Source of the DNA: Isoetes taiwanensis
Lineage: Eukaryota > Streptophyta > Lycopodiopsida > Isoetales > Isoetaceae
DNA length: 64,000 nt
Direction of reading: 5' to 3'
NCBI GenBank assembly: GCA_021234155.1
Contig: JAJEKV010000110.1
Span: forward strand, 436,187 to 500,186
Below are positions 37,104-47,911 of the stretch, piece after piece. The stretch's first letter is position 1; the number at the start of each line of letters is the position of its first letter. The notes under the pieces were generated by a model that worked only from the letters and a program-made list of their open reading frames with translations, searched no databases and had not been told where the DNA came from. The translations under genes and the position numbers were made by a program.

Positions 37104-37193
37104 TTCGCCCGCAGGCCCTTACGCGGGGTGCGGACCAGGCTCGCCCTGCCGGGCTCGCCAGGTCCTTACCCCGCGTAAGGGCCTGCGGGCGAA
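37104..37193. repeat. 90-bp GC-rich inverted repeat upstream of rpL10
   Basis: The 25-bp arms are perfect: 37104-37128 begins ttcgcccgcaggcccttacg and 37169-37193 ends taagggcctgcgggcgaa. The loop is itself partly self-complementary (ggaccaggc / gccaggtcc). It lies about 150 bp before the rpL10 start codon. It could be a tiny fold-back element, a small-RNA source or an upstream regulatory cruciform. It seems too far upstream of the probable TATA box to be transcribed with rpL10. Confidence 0.9.
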
Positions 37194-37255
37194 ACCTTAA
37201 TGCATTCCAAAAAGCGTTTTCATTCTAGTCTGCGTGGTCCACTTATTAAAATAAC

Positions 37256-37262
37256 TTATATA
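37256..37262 (+). promoter_or_regulatory. Possible TATA box of rpL10
   Basis: ttatata in an AT-rich setting 82 bp before the chosen ATG. A start about 30 bp downstream would make the ATG at 37344 the first in the message and exclude the in-frame ATG at 37200. Confidence 0.4.
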
Positions 37263-37343
37263 CGTGCCAAGACAAGATTGAGAGGGGCAGAATTACAAGG
37301 GGTCCTTGGCAGAATCTCAAAGGTCTTATCCACGAAGGAGGCC

Positions 37344-38039
37344 ATGGCTATGCAGGCACAAGCGTCGGCCCTGCCAGCTCGTGATGGGATTCCACGTTCT
37401 TCTCTCTGGGGCTGTAGATTGGCCTCTTCTACTAGCTCCGAGCTTTGCCCATGGATTAATGTCTCTCGAAAGCCAATCCCAGTTCGGATGGCCATTAGCA
37501 GAAAGACAAAGGAAGAAACAGTGGAGAAGATTAAACAGGAGCTTGAAGGTTGCACTTTGATGGCAAGTATCCGCTACACAGGTCTTACTGTTAAGCAAAT
37601 GCAGGAGCTTCGGAAGGTTTTGCCTGAAACTACCAAGCTTATTGTTGCGAAGAATAGACTTGTGAACAAAGCTGTGCAGGGAACCGAATGGGAGGCAATT
37701 GCACCTGCTCTTAAAGGTATGAATGCTTGGTTGTTTGTGCACACTGAAGAAATTCCAGCAGCATTGAAGCCTTATAGAACCTTTCAGAAGGAGGCCAAAG
37801 TGGATACTAATGATTTTTCTGGTGGGGTTTTTGAGGGCAAATTCTATCCGCCCGAGGAGTTTAAGAGCTTGGAAACCATGCCAACTCGTGCAGAAATTTT
37901 TTCCAAACTTCTGGGGTCTTTAAAAGCTCCTTCATCAAGTGTTGTTAGTGTTTTGCAAGGGCCTTCAAGGAACTTGGTTATGACTCTGAAGGCCTATGTG
38001 CAAAAATTAGAAGAGCAACAATCTGGGTCTGCAAGTTGA
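37344..38039 (+). CDS. RPL10: Plastid 50S ribosomal protein L10 (uL10c), nuclear gene
   Basis: 231 residues, intact, no intron. Residues 1 to about 50 are rich in Ser, Ala and Arg with few acids, typical of a chloroplast transit peptide. The mature part begins near AISRKTKEETVEKIKQELEG and shows the L10 core (MASIRYTGLTVKQMQELRKV, KLIVAKNRLVNKAV, MNAWLFVHTEE) and a C-terminal helix (LVMTLKAYVQKLEEQ) of the kind that anchors L7/L12 dimers in the ribosomal stalk. The length matches land-plant plastid L10 precursors. I chose the ATG at 37344 because its context is gccATGGc and it gives the right leader; an upstream in-frame ATG at 37200 would add 48 unlikely residues. Bacterial-type L10 rules out cytosolic P0. 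A mitochondrial form is possible but less likely. Confidence 0.93.
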   Translation: MAMQAQASALPARDGIPRSSLWGCRLASSTSSELCPWINVSRKPIPVRMAISRKTKEETVEKIKQELEGCTLMASIRYTGLTVKQMQELRKVLPETTKLIVAKNRLVNKAVQGTEWEAIAPALKGMNAWLFVHTEEIPAALKPYRTFQKEAKVDTNDFSGGVFEGKFYPPEEFKSLETMPTRAEIFSKLLGSLKAPSSSVVSVLQGPSRNLVMTLKAYVQKLEEQQSGSAS

Positions 38040-40560
38040 TAATGCATGTTCACACAATGTGCTTGCAAATGGAGGATTAGGGACAAGGTGGTTAATCTAT
38101 GATTCAATGTCACTAGTCTTTTAGATCTCGTGTTTGTGATTCCTTAAGTTTGTGTATCTGTATTTCAAATCAGCATGTGTCTAACCTTCTTGCATGGCAA
38201 TGAAGTGTTAGGATTAGAAATTGCCAAGGGCTGAACATTCCCTGCTTTTCCTTTTTGTATTGCTCTCACAGAATCAATAATGGCCTGCTTTGCCTTTATT
38301 ATGCCGCAAATCAGATTTGACCCCAGAGCGGGACTTTCGGGGGGGCTGTAGATAGTCACACTAGCTAGAATAGAAATTTACTCGTTATTTCCATTATAGA
38401 ATGTGGAAAGACTAGCATTTGCAGCATACACATTTTAATGCATGCCTCTACTTTTCTACATTGAATTGGGAAATAATTAGATTTTAGAATATTTATGGCT
38501 CACTCGTTAATTTCCTCTGGATTTCCACTGGTTCCAGAAGATCTTTTCAGCAATTTAAGAACATTTGGAGGATTTGAAATGCCTCTAGGTTTTATTTCTA
38601 CTGAATATATGTTGGTTGTTTGCTGAGCATCTTGGAAATTAGCTTCACATGATAGTAAAGCACAGCCTTTGGTAAGCTTCGCATCAGTTGTAGCTTCTCT
38701 AGTCAAATAGGTAGGCTCCTTAAGTTGATTGCCCCCAAATGTTATGGGAGGCAACCTCGGTTAAACCGTAAATTGATTAGAGCTGTTTTGCATGTGTACC
38801 ATCATTTGAAACATTTATAAACAGCTTATTGAAGCCTTGACATAGCATTTCTTGCAGGTTCTTTGTCCAGATGATGTGCCATTTTAGTTCATCGTATTAG
38901 TGACGAATTGCTTGGTATACTGCAGCAGGGCGATCTTTATTGTTTGTAATGCCCCAGAAGGTTATGATTATGGCGTTAGAAATGTCCTATGAAAGTCATT
39001 AAGGTGACCAAGTTTCTAATTGCCAAGTTTGCTTCTAAAGAAGAGTGCTGCCACTTAGGCTTCAGACAGACACTGACAAAGCAGATAAGAAATTGAGGAA
39101 CTATTTCATGCAGAAGACTGGTGTTTTGAGGCACCAATAAGCATTGTAAAAGCTGAACTGGAAAGATACAAGAAAGACTAAATAATTTTTTTGCTCTTAA
39201 CTAAAATGATCTCTGACCATACATATTCATTGTCATTCACTTGTTTGTCTTGAGGCAAAATTCAAGTACTTACAGGTTTAAGCACACATCTGTTCAGATT
39301 TAATCCATAAGAGATGGAAATATAAGAAACGATGTTCATGGCACTGGATTGGATTTTACAAAATTTGCTATAAATGTCTTTCTCTGCACTCATGGAAGTT
39401 TCAGAAGGCAGATTGCATATATAATCGACACAAGTCTGAAATTGCTTAACTATGTTGGTGCTCCAAGCACTCTGCCATACTTTTACAAAAGCTCCAAGGA
39501 TCGAAATTTTCCTATTTCTTGCTTCTGTTATGAGCTCATCACAGGCCAGTACATCCACGTATAGCAGTTTCTACCTATTTGGAGGCCTCTTGTTTGGCGA
39601 ACTTAATATGCTATCATTGCTGGACCTATTCATGTATGGTCTACTGCCATACTACTTGAATCAATGGGGCAGTAAACATATTGACTTTGTGGAAGGTGGA
39701 TGAGACCATTCTACCACAAGGAGAGCTTCAAAGGAGCAGTTGTTCCAATATCTCTGCTGTATTTCATGCTGATAGACTGACGTTGGGAGTCCAAAACATC
39801 CAGTGCACAATTCTTGCAGCTCATAGAGATTAGTATCATAATGCAGTCTTATATCACGATTTCTCGGTAAGGGGTATACAGAGAAGTGATTATAGTCCAT
39901 CATGCATGTCATTGTCTTGAAAGAGCATGGCTCCTATGATTTTATAATGCTGTAGTCTTAAATCTTTTCTGTCATATTAGTAAAACATTTTTCTGATCCT
40001 TGGAAGCAAAGGCAACTACTGGACATTTTTATTTTAAAGAAGAAGAAGAGTAAATTGCAAATGAAGTTGACAAGCTATATCATAGCAGGCTTCCAGCGCT
40101 TGTGAAGTAAATGCCAAACGGATGTGAAGTAAACGGAATCAAGGGGAGCCAACGATTGTGTGACATGGTTACTACATGAATGTATATTCTAGTAGGGATT
40201 TCATGTTCATGTAAGAGGTATTGTGGTTGTAAGAATGCCAAGTGCTAATTGTTACTTATTCATTTGTACTATTATGGCACTTCAAAAAACACGTTGAGTT
40301 AATTTTTTTTATCAATAGCACATGATCTATTTTGTTCAATATTATTATGTTTGTGTTAGGCCAAATGCATTTCACGGCTAGGCACTTTACAGCATATTTT
40401 GACTCCCTTCGTGCATTTAACAACTCCTATGGTCTTTGTTACAAGATTATTGTTAGCAAAGATTTATAGCTTCGTCACGCTTGAAGATTGTTTGATCTTT
40501 GAATTAAAAAATTGCCATGTTATTGATTCATCAATCATCCCATACGTACTAGGTAATTGC
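38040..40560. other. rpL10 3' region and intergenic DNA
   Basis: The first 200-300 bp are presumably 3' UTR. A short open stretch at about 39090-39180 (ELFHAEDWCFEAP, KAELERYKKD) looks protein-like but has no start, splice context or known family. Nothing else is supported. Confidence 0.45.
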
Positions 40561-40586
40561 CATGAGGAGGGGCATTCGGTGAGGAG

Positions 40587-40670
40587 GGGCATTCTGCCTT
40601 GTGAAGGGAGCCGCGAGTGCGCCACCTCGTTTGGCGGCGCCGCCGAAGACCTTCACAAGCAGAATGGCCC
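40587..40670. repeat. Fold-back hairpin, 84 bp
   Basis: Arms gggcattctgccttgtgaag (40587-40606) and cttcacaagcagaatggccc (40651-40670) are inverted copies with two small indels. The loop contains the palindrome ggcggcgccgcc (40633-40644). Confidence 0.75.
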
Positions 40671-40691
40671 GAATCACGACAATTACCGGAC

Positions 40692-41171
40692 GTAATGGCC
40701 AGTAGGTTTAAATTTCCAACCCTCTGCTTTGTGCCGGCAAATCCTTCCAAAGTTGAAAATTGAAGCCTTCAGTGCTTCCGCTCTGTCATTAGTTTGCAGA
40801 AATCGTCAAACTCCAGCATACATTTGAAGATCGTGTGCTCCAGCTTCTGCGGAAAGAGTGCAACATCTTGCCATTCTTGCCTTGTTTTAAACTTGTTCAA
40901 ATAAAAACTTTAGTCTCTCGATATCGCCCTCGCCTCGGCTCCGTAAAGCGCTCCTCGGCTCATTGGCGCTCCAAAAGAACTCTCTCAGAGAAAGGGCAAG
41001 CGGTGACAAAAAAAAAACCTCCAAAAAGAACTCTGTAGAAAGGGCAAGCGGTGACAAAAAAAAAAAACCTCCGTAGAAATGGTACGACGCCACTCCGCAA
41101 AACCCGGAAACACAATTACGCCATATAATTTCAACACAATAATGGCATAATTTAAACCTACTGGTCATTAC
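40692..41171. mobile_element. 480-bp element with 23-bp terminal inverted repeats (MITE-like)
   Basis: The left end gtaatggccagtaggtttaa (40692-40711) and right end ttaaacctactggtcattac (41152-41171) are inverted copies with one mismatch, extending about three bases further in. No ORF for a transposase is present. No target duplication is evident. Inside, a unit of about 45 bp containing 'aagggcaagcggtgacaaaa' is tandemly duplicated (about 40992-41072). The ends resemble the hairpin arms at 28168-28263. Confidence 0.7.
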
Positions 41172-41295
41172 TTTAAAATTTTTACCTACCTACCTATCTT
41201 TCTTTGCTATTTGTATTTGTGATGTAATATTTATATTGGGTTTCAATCTCTTGTTGTGGACTTTAATATTGTTTATCACATATATTAAGCAAAAC

Positions 41296-41794
41296 GGGAA
41301 TGTAACTTAATAACCGACATGCCCTTAACCAACTGGGCAAAACCGTCTAGACATTTATGAATAGTCGCTTCTACCCATTTATGCCAGTGTCTCAGGAACG
41401 CCCCACATGCACATTCAAGATTCGAATACTCGAGCGGTCTACCATGGGCCCGTTACAGTCTCTCCCACTAGAACTATGCTCGTCCTCGAGCATCCAAGGC
41501 TATACCATGTCATGATTACCAAGGCATCCAAGGCTATACCATGTCACAATGATTACCAAGTCTTTACAAATTACCCATGCATATATAGGCACCCATGGGG
41601 ACTCGAACTCGAGACCTGCTCTGATACCAACTGTGACGTTCCTAACCGACATGCCCTTAACCAACTGGGCAAAACCGTCTAGACGTTTATGAGTAGTTGC
41701 TTCTACCCATTTATGTCAGTGTCTCGGGAACGCCCCACAGACACATTCAAGGTTCGAATACTCGAGCGGTCTACCATGGGCCCGTTACAGGGAA
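41296..41794 (-). mobile_element. TRIM element (miniature LTR retrotransposon), complete
   Basis: 489 bp (41301-41789) flanked by the 5-bp duplication gggaa (41296-41300, 41790-41794). Two direct repeats of about 157 bp form LTRs (41301-41457 and 41632-41789) with TG..CA ends. Next to the right LTR the minus strand reads tggtatcagagc (41618-41629), the primer-binding site for initiator methionine tRNA. Next to the left LTR the minus strand has the purine tract tagtgggagaga (41459-41470). There is no coding capacity, as expected of TRIMs, which move with enzymes of larger elements. The LTRs differ at a small number of sites. Confidence 0.93.
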
Positions 41795-44540
41795 GATGTA
41801 AGAAACATTTTTTCTCTCCCTCTTTTGAGTTGCAACGTCTTTAATTCGCATAAAACCATAGAGGATTTCAGTTTCTTGCTAGTGCATTGCACATTAGGCT
41901 CCAGTTTTATCCATCCTTGCAAAATGCACTTACTTTATTGCCTTAATTGAAGGTATTCCTTGGATTTCATGTAACCACTTGCACCTTTCCATGATTCATA
42001 TTAAAAATGCGACATTTTCAGTGCCATAAAAATGTATGTTTGCTTTCGGAAATAAAATTGCCTCTATGTTTTCTACTGCATTTGGCTTTCTTATCCCCCC
42101 TAGCTAAGGCATATTGATATACTTGCATCTCACTTGAAAATCATTTTTTAAGGTGTCGTTCTTTCCACTTCACATTCAAGTGCTTTAGTATTGCATGGGG
42201 GCAGCACAATCCCCTCTTCATGACAAATTCAACTTCGTGCCCATTATGGTTGAAAAGATTTCTAGATTGCTTCGACCTCGATGTCATTCTCAAGTTGTTC
42301 TCATAAACATATAAATAAAACACTTGAATGCTACCTCATCCGTTGGCATAATACGAATTAACATTTATCAGCAACATAACCATTCAAACCTCTTATTACA
42401 ATCCAGCAATGTCATGCTTTCTGGCATAATAATTTCAACTGTAAATGAGTTCTAGCTTTTCCGTTGCTTAGATTTATTAAGTAGTTTATATTCAACGATG
42501 TTGTCTATGTATACCTCCATGTAAGCTAAAGGCAATCAAATTGGGCGACTGCTAGAGAAATAAAAGTCTAGCCTCATAAATGTTCAGTCCTGAAAAGATT
42601 AAGAAGTTTGGAAAAGCCTAATTATCTATAAGGAGAGGCATGGTAAAATGAATTTACAGTCTGATGAACATCCATAATGAGCTTCAAGAAACATTGTTCT
42701 AAAATTGCATGAAAATTGAATATTCTGACCTTCTAAACTGCTGTCCAACTTGCTTATAGTATCCATCAGTTAAATATTCATAGAAGAGAAGAGAATTGCC
42801 TAAGACCACAAATTACCTTTTTCTCTTCAATGGGATCTTTAAGTTGTCTAGCCAGAGGAAGCGCCTTCCATATTAAGACATCATATATCGCTCTGGCCCT
42901 AAGATTAACGTAATTTGTGAGAGAGATGGGAAAACATTAGCTTATTCTAGTCAAGTTTTGCCTCATAAAAATACAATTTGTCTTTCTGATATGAAGAGAC
43001 TCTAAAATATCAGTTAAATCCAGCCATTGAGCACCAAATAATAACATTTGAAATGTACTTGACTTTAAAGCTAACACGACATCAATGTCCATGGAAACTT
43101 TACTGTTATTTTCATGTATCTAGCATTTTTATAACCTTGCAAAATGTCAAGCTGGTGACAAAAGATTCTTTTGAAGGCTGTGTTGCACTTTAGAAATAAA
43201 ATCAAGTAGTATATATGTCATAGACAGCTAAAATGTATTCATACATTATTGAAGCCAATAATTAATATATGTGAGAACCTATTCAGGTATTAGTCTTAGA
43301 CATATGATTATAGGCGTGCAATAAAAGGTATTTTTGAGGATTGCAAAGGATACAAATGCATAAATAGAAAAGCATGCAACAAAATGAAGTCCAAAAGCCT
43401 TTATACCATTGGAAAAACCAATTGCTCTACGTTTGCAAAAAATTACAATTTTGGAAGCACCTTCCAACAAAAAATGTAAGGTTATATGCACATTAATACC
43501 TATCTAAGTGAGTCAAATAATATAATTCCTACTAAATTTGAAAAATTTGTACATCAAAATCAATAATTGCTATATTAGACAGCTGGAAAGAGGATTTATC
43601 TTCACACGTTAATTTTTTACATGGAAGATTTACACAGGCTATGTCTTAATTAGCTACCAAGAAATAGACAACAAATAATGTGGAAATTTATCCTAGATAT
43701 ATGCAAAAATCAGAAGATGACACTTACAGTATATGTTTAAGAATCCTCGGCATATCTTGCATGTTTTGAGAAATCCAAGGTAAAATAAGAGTGTAAAAGT
43801 TTTTTTATAAAACACAATTAGCCATGGAAAAGCTCTTTCCATAAAAACCCATGGCTGTTGGAATGTGCAGTAGTCTTAGGACGAGATTTTTGCATTCATT
43901 GGTGGAAATGTTGATTGCCCGTACAAAGTTAAGTTAGGATGGCCGCTCATGATGGTATTAAGATCCTATAAGCTCGTATGTTTGCATGAATCAAAACTTT
44001 TATTTGGATTAATGCATGGTTCTACTATGTTTACTTGATTTGATTGGTGCCCAGGGAACCAAAGTAGCAGTAGGAGATGAGCTCGAGGATACTGGGCTCA
44101 TTCATTGCACTGAATGGAGAAGGGATATACAAGGACCACATTGATACAAGTTATTCAACAAGATTCCTTGTTGATGAGTCCGATGGAAGAAGCAAAGACC
44201 CTTGGAGAGGCGTCGGGATCTGTGATACAATGACAACTGAAAGCAAATGATTTTCGTCTCATTTGGGCTCCGACAATTGGAAAGGGTTTTACTATAAATT
44301 CATATGTGCTATAAATTCCAAGTTCAGGATTTTAAACCTATTTTTGAATACTCTAAGTAGAAGGGTAGATACTCCTCCTTGTTATATATTTATGGGTGAT
44401 AAGGTGGGTTTTTCTTTTCTTGCTATAGCCTTTGAAACCAAAACTTGGTTTAATGAGAAATGACTTCAAGGTTTCTATCGAATTTCCTATTCATTCTTTA
44501 TTGGCTTCCTTCTACGACAAACATTTCTAGATTATAGATT
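41795..44540. other. AT-rich intergenic DNA
   Basis: About 2.7 kb without a recognisable gene. 44045-44250 has an open, protein-like reading (VAVGDELEDTGLIHCTEWRR, then DESDGRSKDPWRGVGICDT after a break), which could be an exon relic of an unidentified gene. Nothing else is supported. Confidence 0.4.
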
Positions 44541-44768
44541 GCGTCTGGGCGTTTGGTCTAGTGGTAACACACTAGTTCCTTAGCAATGTGGTCTCGAGTT
44601 CGAGACCACCCAGAATCGCACTCGGTACTGTTGGGGGTCAAATCCTAACAGACGCAATGTAAGGTGGTTGGGGGCAGGGCCCAACCGAGCAATGTAGTGT
44701 GGTGTGTGATCATATGTCCAGTTGGATGCTGCCTAGTGGCGTGACGTTAAAATACTATCTATCTATCT
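44541..44768 (+). mobile_element. tRNA-derived SINE
   Basis: An RNA polymerase III A box (tggtctagtgg, 44554-44564) is followed 33 bp later by a B box (gttcgagac, 44598-44606, within ggtctcgagttcgagacc). This is the internal promoter arrangement of tRNA genes. There is no tRNA fold beyond that, but a tRNA-unrelated body and a (TATC)n tail (about 44753-44768) follow. Target duplications were not found. The ends are approximate. Confidence 0.7.
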
Positions 44769-45176
44769 AAAACACTCTTGTTAATGCAAAGATATGGCAA
44801 ATGAGCCGTAGCCAGTGTTCAATCACCCCCCTTAATCTACAACACATAAATCGGCTGCTTCAACCCGATACATGAACTTATGTTTAATCATTGCAAAATT
44901 GCCTGAATGTATTTCTTTTGTGAGAGTGCAAGTTTACCCGACTTTCTATTCTGTTTGACTTCAATCTGTCTTCCAGGAGGAGATTGATGTGGATGCTACC
45001 ATAAATGCTATCATTCTACCAAGACATCATGGGAGAGTTTCAAGCCAAGATAGCCCTTCATTAGTAGAATTTCCCCTTCCCTATACATAGGGTACTTTGC
45101 ACCTAGAACAACTCTTCGCGCCACACTGAGCGATGTTCCAAACATCGACAAGTACTTAGAAAATAGAGCTGCTCGC

Positions 45177-47911
45177 ATGCCTGATTATATGACCATATCT
45201 ATAAACAGGAAGAGATACTTCTCATCAACTGCTGCTGTAGCCATCTTCTTGTCCTATAGAGCCCAAACTCAAATAGAAGAACCCTCTCTTCAGCCAGTGG
45301 ACGAAGGATCAGAACAGGAGGGGGAGGAAGAAGGCGGACGAGGCCATGGCGTCGAAGACCTCGTCGACGTCGACCCTATCCAACAATGGCAGCAAGCAGA
45401 ACAAGATCTTCAGAGCTTCGACGAAGGCTTGAGGGTGACGAGGACAGCTCCCCCCTCGGGTTAGGCATCACCAGCCTAACCCCAGTCATCATCGAAGACC
45501 AAGAGTACCTGATGATGCACGACATAAAGAACCTTCTAGAGTGCAGAGACAGGGTACAGAATTGACGAGCTCCTACACCTCCTGCGCCAACAGCCCGATC
45601 TCGATGACTTCATCGACCGAAAAATGAAAGACTTCCCTATCAGCATCAGGGAAGCCCACACCTATACCGGGCAGTGATCATTCGACATCGAAGCCTATAA
45701 TAATATTCAGCAGAAGATGACATCTCAGAGGAAGAATTCATCGCCATCCAAGAATGAATGGGCATTAGGGGCAATACAACGAGCGCACTCCTGCCCAGCT
45801 CCTCATCAGCAGTGCCAATCGGGGTCGAAAGAGGCGGGATCAACTTGACCTCCTCCAGGTGGACATGTTTGCAAATTACATGGACCTGACAGTATAGTAC
45901 CGGTGGATGAATACTCCGGGAGGTACAGAGCTGGCATCAGAACCGAAGAAGAGGCAGGAGAGGGAGGACGTGACAAGGCCCTCGAGTTCTATCTTCTGCT
46001 CCTCACCAACGGAAGGATAATAGTGATACATCGACAGTTCATCCCATGGAGAGAAGAAGGGGTGTTCATGCTCATTGCCCTCTCAGGATTTGGTAGACAT
46101 GCTCGGATGCCTCCAAACATCGACCATGTCATACTGGTGAAGAGGACAAAAGCCCTGAGGATCTTCGACTTCGCAGTCCCATACAGACGTCAGGGCAGAT
46201 TAGCCGTCACTGTGGCCTATATGTTAGACCGAAGAGTAGAAGATTTGATAATGGCATTGCAAGGTGGTACGCCCACCAATATTCTCAGGAACTTGGGACA
46301 TACGGTTGGTACATCCTAAGTGAAGAAATTCTTGGAAGACAACCTAGTATATCGAAGATTTCAAAAATAGTCTAAACTTTTCTCTCTATTAATCATTGTA
46401 ATAATATTATATCTTATGAATATATTTGTTGGGATTATGAATGTTCTTTGATATATTTTGTTCCCACAATTATATCATCAAACAACCAATGCAACAACAA
46501 ACAAAAGCTAATCATAAGAGTGCAATCTAATGTGTATGCAGCTAGAGCAACCAGGAACGTAGAGCAAAATCGACACCCTCAGGAAGAGAAACCCCCCTCC
46601 CCAAAGACGATTTCAACTAAGGAACCTATACCAAGAGTTCGAGGCACCAATCCTAGAAGAGGAGATATTCCAGATGAGATCGGATATCCAGGATATAAGA
46701 GCTTTACTTGAAGGAAGGGCAGCAATTCCACCAGACCAGAATGCCCAGCTACCTCAAACACCTGCTGACAAAACAGAAAAGGCAAGGAAGAGAAACTGGA
46801 GAAGGAGATCCCCCAGCACGGATTCCTCCAACACCAGTTCCAACTCCGACTCAGAATTGGAAGAGTAGGATAACGATCGGCAAGATCGCCGGGAAGGTCC
46901 AAACCGTGATAAAGGCAGGAACGGGGCCGACTATCAGAAGAAAGTGACTCGGCACTGTGGAAGTTAGAACAGTTCTCAGGAGATAACAGGTTAGGGATGG
47001 AAGCTGAAGCTTGGTTGGACGAGATGAAAGAGTATGGGAATGCTTATAGCATGAAAGGTAAGGACAAGGCAGAGTAGCGGCAGCCAACCTCAAGGGAGCG
47101 GCCAGAATTTGGTGGAAAGGCTATGCCAAGGCCCATGGGTTAAGCAGGGATAGCTACAGATTCAAGAAGTTCTCCAAGGCATTTAAGCGTCATTACGTGC
47201 CAAGGGAAGACGCGTGCCATGTGATGCAACCGTTTTATAGGTTGGAGCAGGGCAATAAGATGGTGCAGAAACCGAAGAATTTACGAGGTTAAGGCTCTAT
47301 GTGCCAAAGTGGAGCGAAAGACATGCAGTAGAGGGGTATGTTGAAGGCTTAAACGAGGAGATCAGTAGGAAGCTTATGAGAGCTATCAACCCCAGAAAAA
47401 GTATCAGAAGCAAAGTCCAAGGCCGTGAGCTTATAAGAAATAGGTCCCCCAAAGCAGTGGACAAAAGCAATCAGGATAAGGGGAAAGCTACTGGAAGCTA
47501 TAGTCCAAGAGCAACAAGCCCAGTAATTGCTAGACCTCAGTACAATGCAAACCATGGAAAGCAAGGAAATGCAAATTTTGGAAGCAGGACAAGAAGCAGG
47601 TCAGTTTCAGGGACAAAGAGCAAGGGGGTGTTTCAAACTACTCCAACGCAGTGAAGCAATTCTTGCAGTCCATCCTGAAGTAGAAGAGACAAGAATGTAT
47701 AAAAAAGAAGTCGTGCTTCAGGTGCTTCCAACCGGGACATCGCACGCACAACTGTCTTTTTGTGATGAACGCGGCACTAGCAGAGCTAGAAGAATGGGAG
47801 ACACGCCCGATAACGACTTGCAACACATCCAAGGTGAGTGCCACATCTTTGCTGCCATTGACTCCGAGAATGCAGAGAATCAATATCAGGTCATCTCGAC
47901 AATAAAGAAAG
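45177..47911 (+). mobile_element. Ty3 element D, 5' part: pre-gag module and gag
   Basis: A relative of the element that follows. 45177-46319 holds broken frames homologous to the other element's 54219-55601 ORF: IIEDQEYLMMHDIK parallels LHNNQEYLLLDDIL, LDDFIDRKMKDFP parallels the matching DDFID stretch, and ALSGFGRHARMPPNIDHVIL parallels ALSAMAGHRKLPSNLHAVVI in the H2A-like part. Gag follows (about 46955-47300: KLEQFSGDNRLGMEAEAWLD, ARIWWKGYAKAHG), with a CX2CX4HX4C knuckle CFRCFQPGHRTHNC at about 47715. The frame ends abruptly at 47911, where the LTR of the next element begins, and pol resumes at 62844. Multiple frameshifts show it is dead. Confidence 0.8.

Noticed and set aside
41296-41794. 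Pair of tandem SINEs or a solo LTR
   Set aside because: The primer-binding site, polypurine tract and flanking duplication identify a TRIM.
44541-44620. Functional tRNA gene
   Set aside because: A and B boxes are present, but the acceptor stem and anticodon arm do not form; the tail and body fit a SINE.
45646-45843. Minus-strand ORFs within element D
   Set aside because: They are antisense to frames that match the retroelement module and show no motif.
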